In this document: one piece after another, positions 44,376 through 52,521 of the stretch | Position numbering within the stretch: position 1 is the first letter of the stretch | Layout: each line of letters starts with the position of its first letter | NCBI RefSeq assembly: GCF_943193205.1 | Contig: NZ_CALPDD010000011.1 | Span: 1 to 64,000 of the forward strand | Direction of reading: 5' to 3' | DNA: 64,000 nucleotides | Source of the DNA: Alistipes muris | Lineage (GTDB): Bacteria > Bacteroidota > Bacteroidia > Bacteroidales > Rikenellaceae | Notes under the pieces: generated by a model | Seen by the model: the letters and a program-made list of their open reading frames with translations, nothing else | What the model was told of the DNA's origin: nothing | The model's database searches: none | Position numbers and translations under genes: made by a program

Positions 44376-46538
44376 CTATTCGGCCGCCGTCAAAGTCAGC
44401 TTGTGGGGCGTGTGGGTCAGGTCGAGCGCAAGGTCGAACTTACCGGCCGTGACGGTCACATCGGCACCGTTGTGAACCATGTTGTCCAACGCGCCGCCGA
44501 GATTATACGTCCATTCGCCGTTGAAACGCACCTTGATGACGCCGTCGACGAAGGTGACGCCCGCCGCCTTGTAGAGACCGTCCGTGGCGTCGCGCAGCAA
44601 CTCCACCTGGTCGTCGGACCAGCCGTCGGCACCGAAAGCGCTGCCGATCAGGCCGACTTTAGTGAGCGGCGTAGCTTTGGCGGTCATGGCGTCGAGGTCG
44701 ACATCCCAGCGGTAGAGACCGTCGGCGATCATCATGTTGTCGCCTGCACCGAGCGTGAATTCGTTGTCGGCACCCTCAACAGCCTGTCCGGGCACCCAAG
44801 TGCTTCCGTAGGTGAACTTGAAACCGTGGGTCAGCCCGTACATCGAGACATAGCCCCAATATTTGCCGGTCTCGATGTCGCCGGCCAGCTGCGGAGCCGC
44901 ATCGGCCTTCCAGTCGATGTCGCCGAAGTCGCCCGTCACGCCGATAGTCTCGGGGAAGAGCACCGGGTCGGCCGTACTGCCGTCGATGGAGAGGGTCATG
45001 GGCGAAGTAGTCAAGTCGAGCACGAGCTCGTGTTCGCCCTTGGCCATGTTGAGCATGGCGCCGTCGAGCACGAGACTGCCGCAGCTGCCGCCCAACACGG
45101 CCGGATAATCGGTGCCGCCGCACGTAATCGTGCCGCCGTTGAGCTGAATCGAAATCTTGCCGGGCTTCTCGAACTCGTGGGTCAGCGTCCATTTACCCGC
45201 GCCGTCGGCCGTCATGGCGATGGGCGCATCGACCCCCTTGGGCAGGACGGCGGCGGCGGTGATTTCGGTGTCATAGAGCACTTGGGTCGTTTCGTCCGAG
45301 AGGTCGACGGCATAGAAACGCAAACCGGCCGTGGCGGCAATCGACGTAGCTTCGGCCCCGCCGGCGAAAGTCTCCAGCGCAGCGGCCGTACCGCCGTACT
45401 GCGTACCCAGCGGCGACTGCAAGCGCGCGAGCAACACCTCGGGCGACGCGGCGCCGACGAAGTTCATGAGCCCGTAGAACTTGCCCTCCTCAAGCAACGT
45501 GAGCGCCGGGGCCTCGAAGTAATTCCAGCCGTTGACCGAATGGGCCACGTAGAGCTTTCCGGCATCCTCGGTCACCTCGCCCACGGCCACGGAATAGGGA
45601 TAATCGAAAATCGAGAGCTTGAAGCTGACGATTCCGCCCGCAGCCGTCGCGAGGGACTGGCCGCCGAATTCGAGGTTCTTTTCCTCGCCGCCGAGGGCGA
45701 GCCCGTCGACGCCGCTGAACTTGAGCGTATAGCTCTCGCCCTCGCTGACGTCGGCGATAGCCACCCACGTCTTGTCGGCGGCATTGTAGACCATCTTTTC
45801 ATCGCGGTCGCCAAGAGCCACCGATACCGTCACCGGCTCCATCGTAAAAACCAGCTTGTCGATGTCGGCCGTCACGTAGTAGAGGTTGGCGGCGACGGAA
45901 ATGTTCTTGGCGCCCCCGTCGGTCGAAATCGTACCGGCTTCTTCGCCCGCACCGTAGTTGGTGCCGTCCCAGTTGGGCTGCGACGCGAACTTGAACTCGC
46001 CGTCGGCCGGGAAGAAGACGAAACCGCGGAAGATGCCGTCCTCGCCCTGCAACACGCGCGACATGGAAGCGTTGGTAGCCCAGTTGTTGTACGAACCGAT
46101 CAGATGCAGGTAGGTCTTCTTGTCGTAGACGAAATGCACCGCCCGGGGCTGCGCCATGCGAGCATCACCTGCGGCCGAGAGGGCCTCGACGCTGAAAGTC
46201 ACGTCGTAGGAACCTGTCAGAGCGATGCCCACGGCATCGAACAGCGCGACATTGGTCGTCGAGAAGAAGCAGGCTTCGGTCGTACCCAGAACGACGTACT
46301 CGCCTGCGCCCGACTTGGCCGAAACGGTGTACCCGACCCCCACGGACGCCCCGAACTTGGCGGGCGACCACACCAAGGTGAAAGTCTCGTCCGCAGTAGC
46401 GTTGTTGACCGTCACGGCGCTGTGCGGAGCGATGACGGGATCGGCCGACCCTACGGTCATCTCCTCGGGGTCGTGGCTGCAAGCCGCGGCCAGCGAAAGC
46501 AACGCGGCGGCCGACAAGATATATTTCAGAATTTTCAT
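44376..46538 (-). CDS. susF: SusF-like starch-binding lipoprotein
   Basis: 720 aa. Lipobox AAACSHDPEE: acidic residues after Cys20 fit a surface-export signal. An N-terminal Ig-like region (~30-140) is followed by several similar carbohydrate-binding modules, with starts such as LIGSYNNW (~148), VAHSVNGWNYFEAP, GVTGDFGDIDW and LIGSAFGADGWSDD (~620). That is one or more extra modules than is usual for SusF. Expected to capture starch on the cell surface. Symbol given by synteny. Confidence 0.8.
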   Translation of the reverse strand: MKILKYILSAAALLSLAAACSHDPEEMTVGSADPVIAPHSAVTVNNATADETFTLVWSPAKFGASVGVGYTVSAKSGAGEYVVLGTTEACFFSTTNVALFDAVGIALTGSYDVTFSVEALSAAGDARMAQPRAVHFVYDKKTYLHLIGSYNNWATNASMSRVLQGEDGIFRGFVFFPADGEFKFASQPNWDGTNYGAGEEAGTISTDGGAKNISVAANLYYVTADIDKLVFTMEPVTVSVALGDRDEKMVYNAADKTWVAIADVSEGESYTLKFSGVDGLALGGEEKNLEFGGQSLATAAGGIVSFKLSIFDYPYSVAVGEVTEDAGKLYVAHSVNGWNYFEAPALTLLEEGKFYGLMNFVGAASPEVLLARLQSPLGTQYGGTAAALETFAGGAEATSIAATAGLRFYAVDLSDETTQVLYDTEITAAAVLPKGVDAPIAMTADGAGKWTLTHEFEKPGKISIQLNGGTITCGGTDYPAVLGGSCGSLVLDGAMLNMAKGEHELVLDLTTSPMTLSIDGSTADPVLFPETIGVTGDFGDIDWKADAAPQLAGDIETGKYWGYVSMYGLTHGFKFTYGSTWVPGQAVEGADNEFTLGAGDNMMIADGLYRWDVDLDAMTAKATPLTKVGLIGSAFGADGWSDDQVELLRDATDGLYKAAGVTFVDGVIKVRFNGEWTYNLGGALDNMVHNGADVTVTAGKFDLALDLTHTPHKLTLTAAE

Positions 46539-46566
46539 GATATTGTCTGTTTTTTAGGGTTTGGAA

Positions 46567-46597
46567 GGCCGGCGGCAACCCGAAGGCACCGCCGGCC
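46567..46597. other. intra-operon hairpin between SusE-like and SusF-like genes
   Basis: Stem GGCCGGCGG (46567-46575) with CCGCCGGCC (46589-46597) and a 13-nt loop. No T run on the minus strand (TTCCAAACCC follows). Confidence 0.7.
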
Positions 46598-46607
46598 CGG
46601 CCGATGG

Positions 46608-47792
46608 TTATTCGACTTTCGCAACGACAGCCGACACGGGCGACGGGTTGGTCGTATCCTCGGCCAACGCGGCGATGTCGCCGTGGAAGTCGATGGCGAA
46701 ACGCACGTTGCCCGTCAAAGTGGTCGAGCAGTTGCCGCCGTTATAGTTGATATGGTCGAGGTTGTCGCCGCCCCAGCTGTCGGCCCACGCGTGGTTCAGG
46801 CGGAACTTGAACTCGCCGCCCGTGAAAGCAGGAATCGTGCACTCCCAAATCTGAGCGTTGACGGCGGCGTTGTGCGCAGCCTCATAAGCCGGATACCCGG
46901 GGTCTTCAGCATCCACGGGTGCGGCGGGCAGTCCGGCGAGCCTCAGCTCGACGTCGTCATCGGCCCAACTATTGTAAGCACCGACCACGCTGATGGCGGT
47001 AATCGGGGTCAGCTTGGCGCTTCCGGTCGAGTGGTCGGAAGTGAGGGTCACCTTGACCCAGTAGGTACCGGGCGCCACGCTCAGGTTGCCCGACCCGCCG
47101 CTGTTCCCGAGCGCATCGAGACTGTCGCCGAAGTTGCCGCCGTCCCATCCCGGGGTGTCGGTGAACTTGAACTCGCAGACTGCGGCCGTCGCACCGGCCG
47201 GAACCAGGTAGACCGGACCCTCGTAAACATCGCTGTTCTCGGCCGTCTCCCACAGCACGGGAGCCGTTGCGGGCGTCCAGCCCTGATGCCCGCCGGGCAC
47301 GTAGAGCGGACGGCGTATCCACGGCGCCGAAGTCGACTTGACGGTGGTGATGTCGAGCCCGATGACGTTCGACTTCTTGGTATAGGCGCTCTCCTGGGCG
47401 GTCGAAATCGACGACACCACGTAGAAGAAGACCGTCGAAGTCTCGTCGGCAGGCACGTTCAGCCCCTTGCTGTTGACCAACGCGTTGTTGAGCGTCTCCT
47501 TGCTGAGGGTATAGGAAGTGGTGGCGGATTCGCCTACCTGGTAGGGCTCCTCCTCACCGTAGACGCAGTAGAGCGAATAGGCCACGGCGGCGGGATAACC
47601 GTAATCGGCGGCACGCCACGTGAAAGTGACCTCCGACGAGAGGTTGTCGGCGTCGACGAGGATGTCGGAATGTTCGTCCAGCACGGGCGCAACGACCGCA
47701 TCGGGCGCCAAGGCGCAGGTCTTGTCGACCTCCTGGCACGCCAGCAGCGACAACGCCGCCGCAGCGCAGGATATGTATCTGAGAAATTTCAT
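46608..47792 (-). CDS. susE: SusE-like starch-binding lipoprotein
   Basis: 394 aa. Lipobox LLACQEVD with Cys19, acidic residues following. An N-terminal SusE-type domain (~25-150) precedes two carbohydrate-binding modules, one around YVPGGHQGWTPAT (~165) and one around VVGAYNSWADDDVEL (~280). TTG at 47801 is rejected; ATG 47792 gives a normal signal. Lies 25 bp after SusD. Symbol by synteny; the sequence differs considerably from B. theta SusE as I recall it. Confidence 0.78.
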   Translation of the reverse strand: MKFLRYISCAAAALSLLACQEVDKTCALAPDAVVAPVLDEHSDILVDADNLSSEVTFTWRAADYGYPAAVAYSLYCVYGEEEPYQVGESATTSYTLSKETLNNALVNSKGLNVPADETSTVFFYVVSSISTAQESAYTKKSNVIGLDITTVKSTSAPWIRRPLYVPGGHQGWTPATAPVLWETAENSDVYEGPVYLVPAGATAAVCEFKFTDTPGWDGGNFGDSLDALGNSGGSGNLSVAPGTYWVKVTLTSDHSTGSAKLTPITAISVVGAYNSWADDDVELRLAGLPAAPVDAEDPGYPAYEAAHNAAVNAQIWECTIPAFTGGEFKFRLNHAWADSWGGDNLDHINYNGGNCSTTLTGNVRFAIDFHGDIAALAEDTTNPSPVSAVVAKVE

Positions 47793-47817
47793 CGTTTGCA
47801 ATGTTTGGAGTTGAACA

Positions 47818-49437
47818 CTAATAGCCGGGGTTCTGCACCAGATTGCCGTTGACCAGCAGGTCGTCGGACGGAATGGGGAAGAGCCGGAGGTGGTCGGCGA
47901 GCGCCTGACCCGATGCGACGCCGCCCTTGAACGGCCACAGGTAGTTGCCCGACGTGAAGCGGTCGAAACGGATGAGCGTCGTGCGGCGGAAGCCCTCCCA
48001 ATAGAACTCGCGGGTGAGCTCGGTGAAAATGTTGTCGAGCGTCACCGGACCCGAAGTCTGCGAGATACCCGCGCGCTTCTGGATGTCAGCGACATAACCC
48101 ACGGCCGCAGCATCGGAAGTCGAACCGCCGTCGATGCGGGCCTTGGCCTCGGCATAGGCGAGGTACATTTCGGCCGCGCGAATCATCGGGAAGTCGATGG
48201 AGACGAACAACTCGAGTTTCGAGTAATCGGTATTGGGGTCGAGGAAACGGTTGTTGTTGAATTTCCAGACATGCCAGCCGGCGGTGAAGTCGGAACCGTT
48301 CATCGTCTTGTCATCGGAGAAACGGAGCGACACGAGCGCGCGGTTGTCGACCGAGGTGAATTCGGGCTCCTTGCCCGTCTCGGCCGCGTCGGCCTGGCCC
48401 TGTCCTACGAGGTTGGACACGAACTGCGTCGAAGTGACCAGACCCGCCCACGCTTCCGACGTACCGAGCCGCAGGTTGTCGCCGTCCTTGAGATTGCCCT
48501 GGCTGGCGGCGATCAGATAAGTGGCACCGCCGTAGGACTGGGTTTTGGTAGCGTCGTAGCACGAAGCGTAGACAATTTCCTTGCGCGCATCGGGGTTCTC
48601 GCCGTTGTCGCCCATGAAGAGCGCTTCGTAGTGGTTGGCCAACTCATAGGCGGCGATCACCTCCTTGGCGGCATCCATGGCCTCGGTATAGATGGCGTTG
48701 TCCTCCTTGCCCAGATAAGTCTTGTGGTTCAGGCACAGACGGGCCAGCAGACCGTAGGCGGCACCCTTGTCGATGCGCGGATAGACCTGCGTATGCGGAG
48801 CCTTGAGGTGGGAATTCTCCCCGGTCAGCTCCTCCAACTCGGACTTGAGCCAACCGAAAAGCGCCACGGGATCGGTCTGCTTGGGCTTGGCGGCACCCAC
48901 GGCCTCGGTTTCGAGGACGAAAGGCGGGTTGCCGAAGCAATCGAGCAACACCCAGTAAGCGTAAGCACGCAGGAAGCGGACCTCGGCACGCTCGGTCGCC
49001 ACCTCGGGGTCGCCGTCGTTGGTGTTGCGCAAAAACTCGTTGGCATACGAAATCATCATCATGCCACGCGTGTAAGCCGCATAGATGGCGTCGTTCTTGG
49101 TCGAGGTCCAGGTGTCGTTGCAAATCTCCTTGACCCAAGCGTCGGACCAGACGCAGTGGGCCTCGTCGGTCGAGAGCGTCTGGATGGACCACCATGCACG
49201 CAGGAACTCCGAAGCTCCGGCGTCGCCGACCTGGATGTCGGCATTGCCTGCGCCGGACTGTCCGACGAGGGTGAAACCGCCGTAGATCTTGGCCAGCTGG
49301 CCCTTGCGCAAAACGGGATTGGAGTAGATTTCGCCGTTGGGAACGGTCGTATCCGAAAGCGGGTTCTGTTCGAGGTCGCCCAGACAAGAGGTGAACGACA
49401 GAGCCGCGCAAAATGCGAATAAAATATGTTTTTTCAT
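47818..49437 (-). CDS. susD: SusD/RagB-family starch-binding lipoprotein
   Basis: 539 aa. Lipobox FTSC with Cys18. TPR-like helices across the protein, with typical SusD segments AEVRFLRAYAYWVLLDCFGNPPFV (~155-178) and, near the end, AEMYLAYAEAKARIDGG, EFYWEGFRRTTLIRFDRF. The lid of the SusCD transporter; binds malto-oligosaccharide and closes over SusC. 18 bp after susC. Confidence 0.93.
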   Translation of the reverse strand: MKKHILFAFCAALSFTSCLGDLEQNPLSDTTVPNGEIYSNPVLRKGQLAKIYGGFTLVGQSGAGNADIQVGDAGASEFLRAWWSIQTLSTDEAHCVWSDAWVKEICNDTWTSTKNDAIYAAYTRGMMMISYANEFLRNTNDGDPEVATERAEVRFLRAYAYWVLLDCFGNPPFVLETEAVGAAKPKQTDPVALFGWLKSELEELTGENSHLKAPHTQVYPRIDKGAAYGLLARLCLNHKTYLGKEDNAIYTEAMDAAKEVIAAYELANHYEALFMGDNGENPDARKEIVYASCYDATKTQSYGGATYLIAASQGNLKDGDNLRLGTSEAWAGLVTSTQFVSNLVGQGQADAAETGKEPEFTSVDNRALVSLRFSDDKTMNGSDFTAGWHVWKFNNNRFLDPNTDYSKLELFVSIDFPMIRAAEMYLAYAEAKARIDGGSTSDAAAVGYVADIQKRAGISQTSGPVTLDNIFTELTREFYWEGFRRTTLIRFDRFTSGNYLWPFKGGVASGQALADHLRLFPIPSDDLLVNGNLVQNPGY

Positions 49438-49455
49438 GGTCGTGAACTCCTCGGA

Positions 49456-52400
49456 TTAAAAGTTGATGCCTACGCGCAGGCTATAGATGCGCGGACGCGG
49501 GTAGACGTTGCCGTCGATACCACCGGCCACCGACACTTCGGGGTCGAGGCCGCTGTATTTCGTCAGCACGAAGACGTTCTGCACGCCTGCGGCCACGCGA
49601 ATGGACAGCCCCTGCTTGGCCACGTTACGGAACGTGTAGCCCAAGTTGATGTCGTCCATGCGGAAGAACGACGCATCCTCGAGGAAGAGGTCCGACAGAC
49701 ACTGGGGCGTCGAAGCGCTCGACGTGAAGCCGTAGCGCGAAGCAACGGGCTGCGTGTTGGTCAGAAAGCCCTTACCGATCAGATCGCGGTAGTACGACGT
49801 GGCCGAACGGCGCATGACGTCGTTGAACATGTAGTTGCCCACCGTACCGTGGCCGTTGAAACCGAAGTCCCAGTTCTTGTAGGTCAGCTTGAGGTTGATA
49901 CCGTAGTAGAAGTCGGGGTTGGGGCTCTTGTTGGTCATGTAACGGTCGGCGTTGGTGATCTGACCGTCGCCGTCGCGGTCCACCAAGGCGTTTTCAACGG
50001 CGTTGCCGTCGGCGTCGTAGACCTGCTGCCACAGGTAGAAGGTATAGGGCGCATAACCGACCACATGGCGCTGGGCCGTGTTGCCCGTACCGCCGCCGGC
50101 ACCGCCCACGTCGATGGCATCCGAAGGCAGGGCCGTGATTTCGGTGTTCTGGAACGTACCGTTCAACCCGATGCTGAGGTGCCAGTCTTTGGTCTGCACG
50201 GGCACGAAGTTGAGCGAAACCTCGACGCCCTTGTTCTTCATCGAACCGATGTTCTGATAGACGTAGTTCGAGAAGTTGCCGCCCAGCGGCACGGCCACGC
50301 GCGAAAGCATGTCGTCGGTCTTGCGGTAATAGGCATCGACCGAACCGTTGATGCGGCCGTTGAGGAACCCGAAGTCGAGACCGACGTTGTAAGTGGTCGT
50401 CTCCTCCCACTTCAGACTTTCGTTGTATTCATGGGGCTTGAGCGGGAAATACCACTCGTCGGGGCCCAGCGGATACTGCGTGGCGGGGTCTTTCGAGATT
50501 TCGGCATACGAACGGGCCGCATAGCGGTCGTCGAAGTCCTGCTGGCCCGTGACGCCCCAGCCCAAACGCAGCTTGAGGGCCGATACCACGTCGGAATCCC
50601 TGAGGAATTTCTCCTGCGCGATGTTCCACGCGGCGGCGGCCGAGGGGAAGTAACCCCAGCGGTTGTCGCCCACGAAACGCGACGAACCGTCGGCACGCAT
50701 GGTGAAAGTGAAGAGGTAACGCGAGTCGATGGAATAGTTCAGACGGCCGTAGAACGATACCAACACGTCCTGGTAAGCCGAATGGGTGAAGTTGATGAGC
50801 TTGGAATCCCACGGACGGGTCTCCTCGGTGGGCGCGATGCGGCCGTAGAAGTGCGAATCGGTCGAAGCGTAGTTCTCGGCCCACGAATAACCGGCCATGG
50901 CGCTGAAGTTGTGGATGCCCCACTCCTTGGCGTAATTGGCGTAGAACTCAAGCAACTGGTTGCGGTGGAGGTTCTTGTAGTCCTCGAAGCGGCCGAAGCC
51001 CTTGTAGGCGCTGTCGCCGTCGCGGTTGGCCATGATCGAACCGGGATTGTTGCCCTTGTCGCCCGAGGTGGTGGTGATGTCGAGACCGAGGTTGAGGTTG
51101 AAACTCAGCTCTTCGAGCCCGTGGACCTTATAGTCGAACTGGAGGTTGCCCAGCGCACGGTACGAATGGTTGCCGTCCCACTTGTCGTAGAGCAGCGACA
51201 GCGGGCTGGTGTCGGCCAGGTTGCTCTCCCAGTTGAAATAACCGTTGTTGGTGGCGTAGTCGACAGCCCCGTCGGCGGTCCGGTGGTAGGGGTCCTGCGT
51301 GGGGTCGAAGTAGACCGCCGCGCCGATGGCACCGCCGTCGGCATAGTTGCCGCGGTTGTAGATACCCTTGGCGTTGAGGTTGACCGTCAGATGGTCCTTG
51401 AAGAACTTGGGCGACAGGTTGAGGTCGACGGTCACACGCTGGTTGTCCGACGTCTTGAGCGTACCGCCGTCGTAGGTGTAGCCGACCGATGCGCGGTAAG
51501 GCAACTTGTTCTGAAGCGCCGAACCGTAGACCGACACGTTGTGGTCGGTGGCGATGCCGACCTTGTAGATGAGGTCCTGCCAATCGGTGTCGGCCGTGCC
51601 GAAGAGTGCCGAAGACTTGTCGGCCAAGTCGGGATAGGTGCCGAGAATGTACTCCTTGAACTGGGCGGCGTTCATCATCTCCATGGTCTTGTGGTTATGC
51701 TTGACCGAGACGCTGCCGTTGTAGGAGACGCGGGGCTTGCCGCCCTCGCCTTTCTTGGTGGTGATGAGGATGACGCCGTTCGATGCGCGCGAACCGTAGA
51801 TGGCCGTGGCCGAAGCGTCCTTCAGAACGGTGAACGAAGCGATGTCGTTGGGGTTGACCATCGCCAGTCCGTTGGACATGCCCGGGCCTGCGTCGTTGGC
51901 CACGGGTACGCCGTCGATGACGATCAGCGGGTTGTTGCTCGCCGAGAGCGATGCGCCGCCGCGGATGCGGATTTCGGCACCTGCACCGGGAGCTCCGTTG
52001 CCCGAGACGATGTTCACGCCCGGCACCTTGCCGCGCAAGAGTTCCTGCGGCGAAGTAAGGGCACCGCGGTTGACTTCCTCGGCCTTGACGGCGATGACCG
52101 AACCGGTCATGTCGTTCTTCTTGACGGCGCCGTAACCGATGACCACCACCTCGTCGAGCGACATGAGGTCCTCCTCGAGCACTACGCGTGCCAGGTCGGC
52201 CGACGAAGCGACGCGCTCCAAGTTCTTATAGCCGATGAAGCTGATTTGGACGGCGGAATTACCGTCCTTGACGGACAGCACGTACTGTCCGTTGAAGTCG
52301 GTCGACGTACCGTTGGTGGTTCCCAGCTCCACCACGGTGGCTCCGATGACCGGATTGCCGGAAGCGTCGACGACGACGCCTTTGACCTCGTAACTGCCCT

Positions 52401-52476
52401 GCCGGGCGAGTGCGAGGGGGGGGGTGCAGACACATAAAATCATGACACCCAAACACATAGCCAGAATTTTTCGCAT
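49456..52476 (-). CDS. susC: SusC-family TonB-dependent transporter
   Basis: 1006 aa. Signal peptide 1-25 (ending LALARQG), carboxypeptidase-regulatory-like domain ~28-105, TonB-box-like DEVVVIGYGAVKK (~113-125), plug (~130-240, ending ASNGVILITTKKG), 22-strand barrel to the C-terminal aromatic (RVGINF). Imports malto-oligosaccharides with SusD. The signal-peptide codons 18-21 contain a run of nine C (52416-52424 on the plus strand as G), a possible slipped-strand site. 45 bp after the GH65 gene without a visible promoter, so in the same operon. Confidence 0.95.
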   Translation of the reverse strand: MRKILAMCLGVMILCVCTPPLALARQGSYEVKGVVVDASGNPVIGATVVELGTTNGTSTDFNGQYVLSVKDGNSAVQISFIGYKNLERVASSADLARVVLEEDLMSLDEVVVIGYGAVKKNDMTGSVIAVKAEEVNRGALTSPQELLRGKVPGVNIVSGNGAPGAGAEIRIRGGASLSASNNPLIVIDGVPVANDAGPGMSNGLAMVNPNDIASFTVLKDASATAIYGSRASNGVILITTKKGEGGKPRVSYNGSVSVKHNHKTMEMMNAAQFKEYILGTYPDLADKSSALFGTADTDWQDLIYKVGIATDHNVSVYGSALQNKLPYRASVGYTYDGGTLKTSDNQRVTVDLNLSPKFFKDHLTVNLNAKGIYNRGNYADGGAIGAAVYFDPTQDPYHRTADGAVDYATNNGYFNWESNLADTSPLSLLYDKWDGNHSYRALGNLQFDYKVHGLEELSFNLNLGLDITTTSGDKGNNPGSIMANRDGDSAYKGFGRFEDYKNLHRNQLLEFYANYAKEWGIHNFSAMAGYSWAENYASTDSHFYGRIAPTEETRPWDSKLINFTHSAYQDVLVSFYGRLNYSIDSRYLFTFTMRADGSSRFVGDNRWGYFPSAAAAWNIAQEKFLRDSDVVSALKLRLGWGVTGQQDFDDRYAARSYAEISKDPATQYPLGPDEWYFPLKPHEYNESLKWEETTTYNVGLDFGFLNGRINGSVDAYYRKTDDMLSRVAVPLGGNFSNYVYQNIGSMKNKGVEVSLNFVPVQTKDWHLSIGLNGTFQNTEITALPSDAIDVGGAGGGTGNTAQRHVVGYAPYTFYLWQQVYDADGNAVENALVDRDGDGQITNADRYMTNKSPNPDFYYGINLKLTYKNWDFGFNGHGTVGNYMFNDVMRRSATSYYRDLIGKGFLTNTQPVASRYGFTSSASTPQCLSDLFLEDASFFRMDDINLGYTFRNVAKQGLSIRVAAGVQNVFVLTKYSGLDPEVSVAGGIDGNVYPRPRIYSLRVGINF
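52416..52424 (-). repeat. C9 homopolymer in susC signal-peptide codons
   Basis: Nine consecutive C on the coding strand (ACC CCC CCC CTC, codons 18-21: Thr, Pro, Pro, Leu). A change of one base would shift the frame and truncate SusC shortly after the signal peptide. Confidence 0.85.
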
Positions 52477-52521
52477 AAAGCCGTTTGTGTTAGTGAATAA
52501 TAGGTTGTTGGATTGTATCGT

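Noticed and set aside
44403..47852. A 1149-codon open frame on the plus strand across the SusE and SusF genes
   Set aside because: It is the antisense frame of GC-rich genes with strong signal peptides, lipoboxes and repeated binding modules; its translation has no domain pattern. Other long antisense frames (49426-52437, 52513-54837, 21372-24299 on plus) are rejected on the same grounds.
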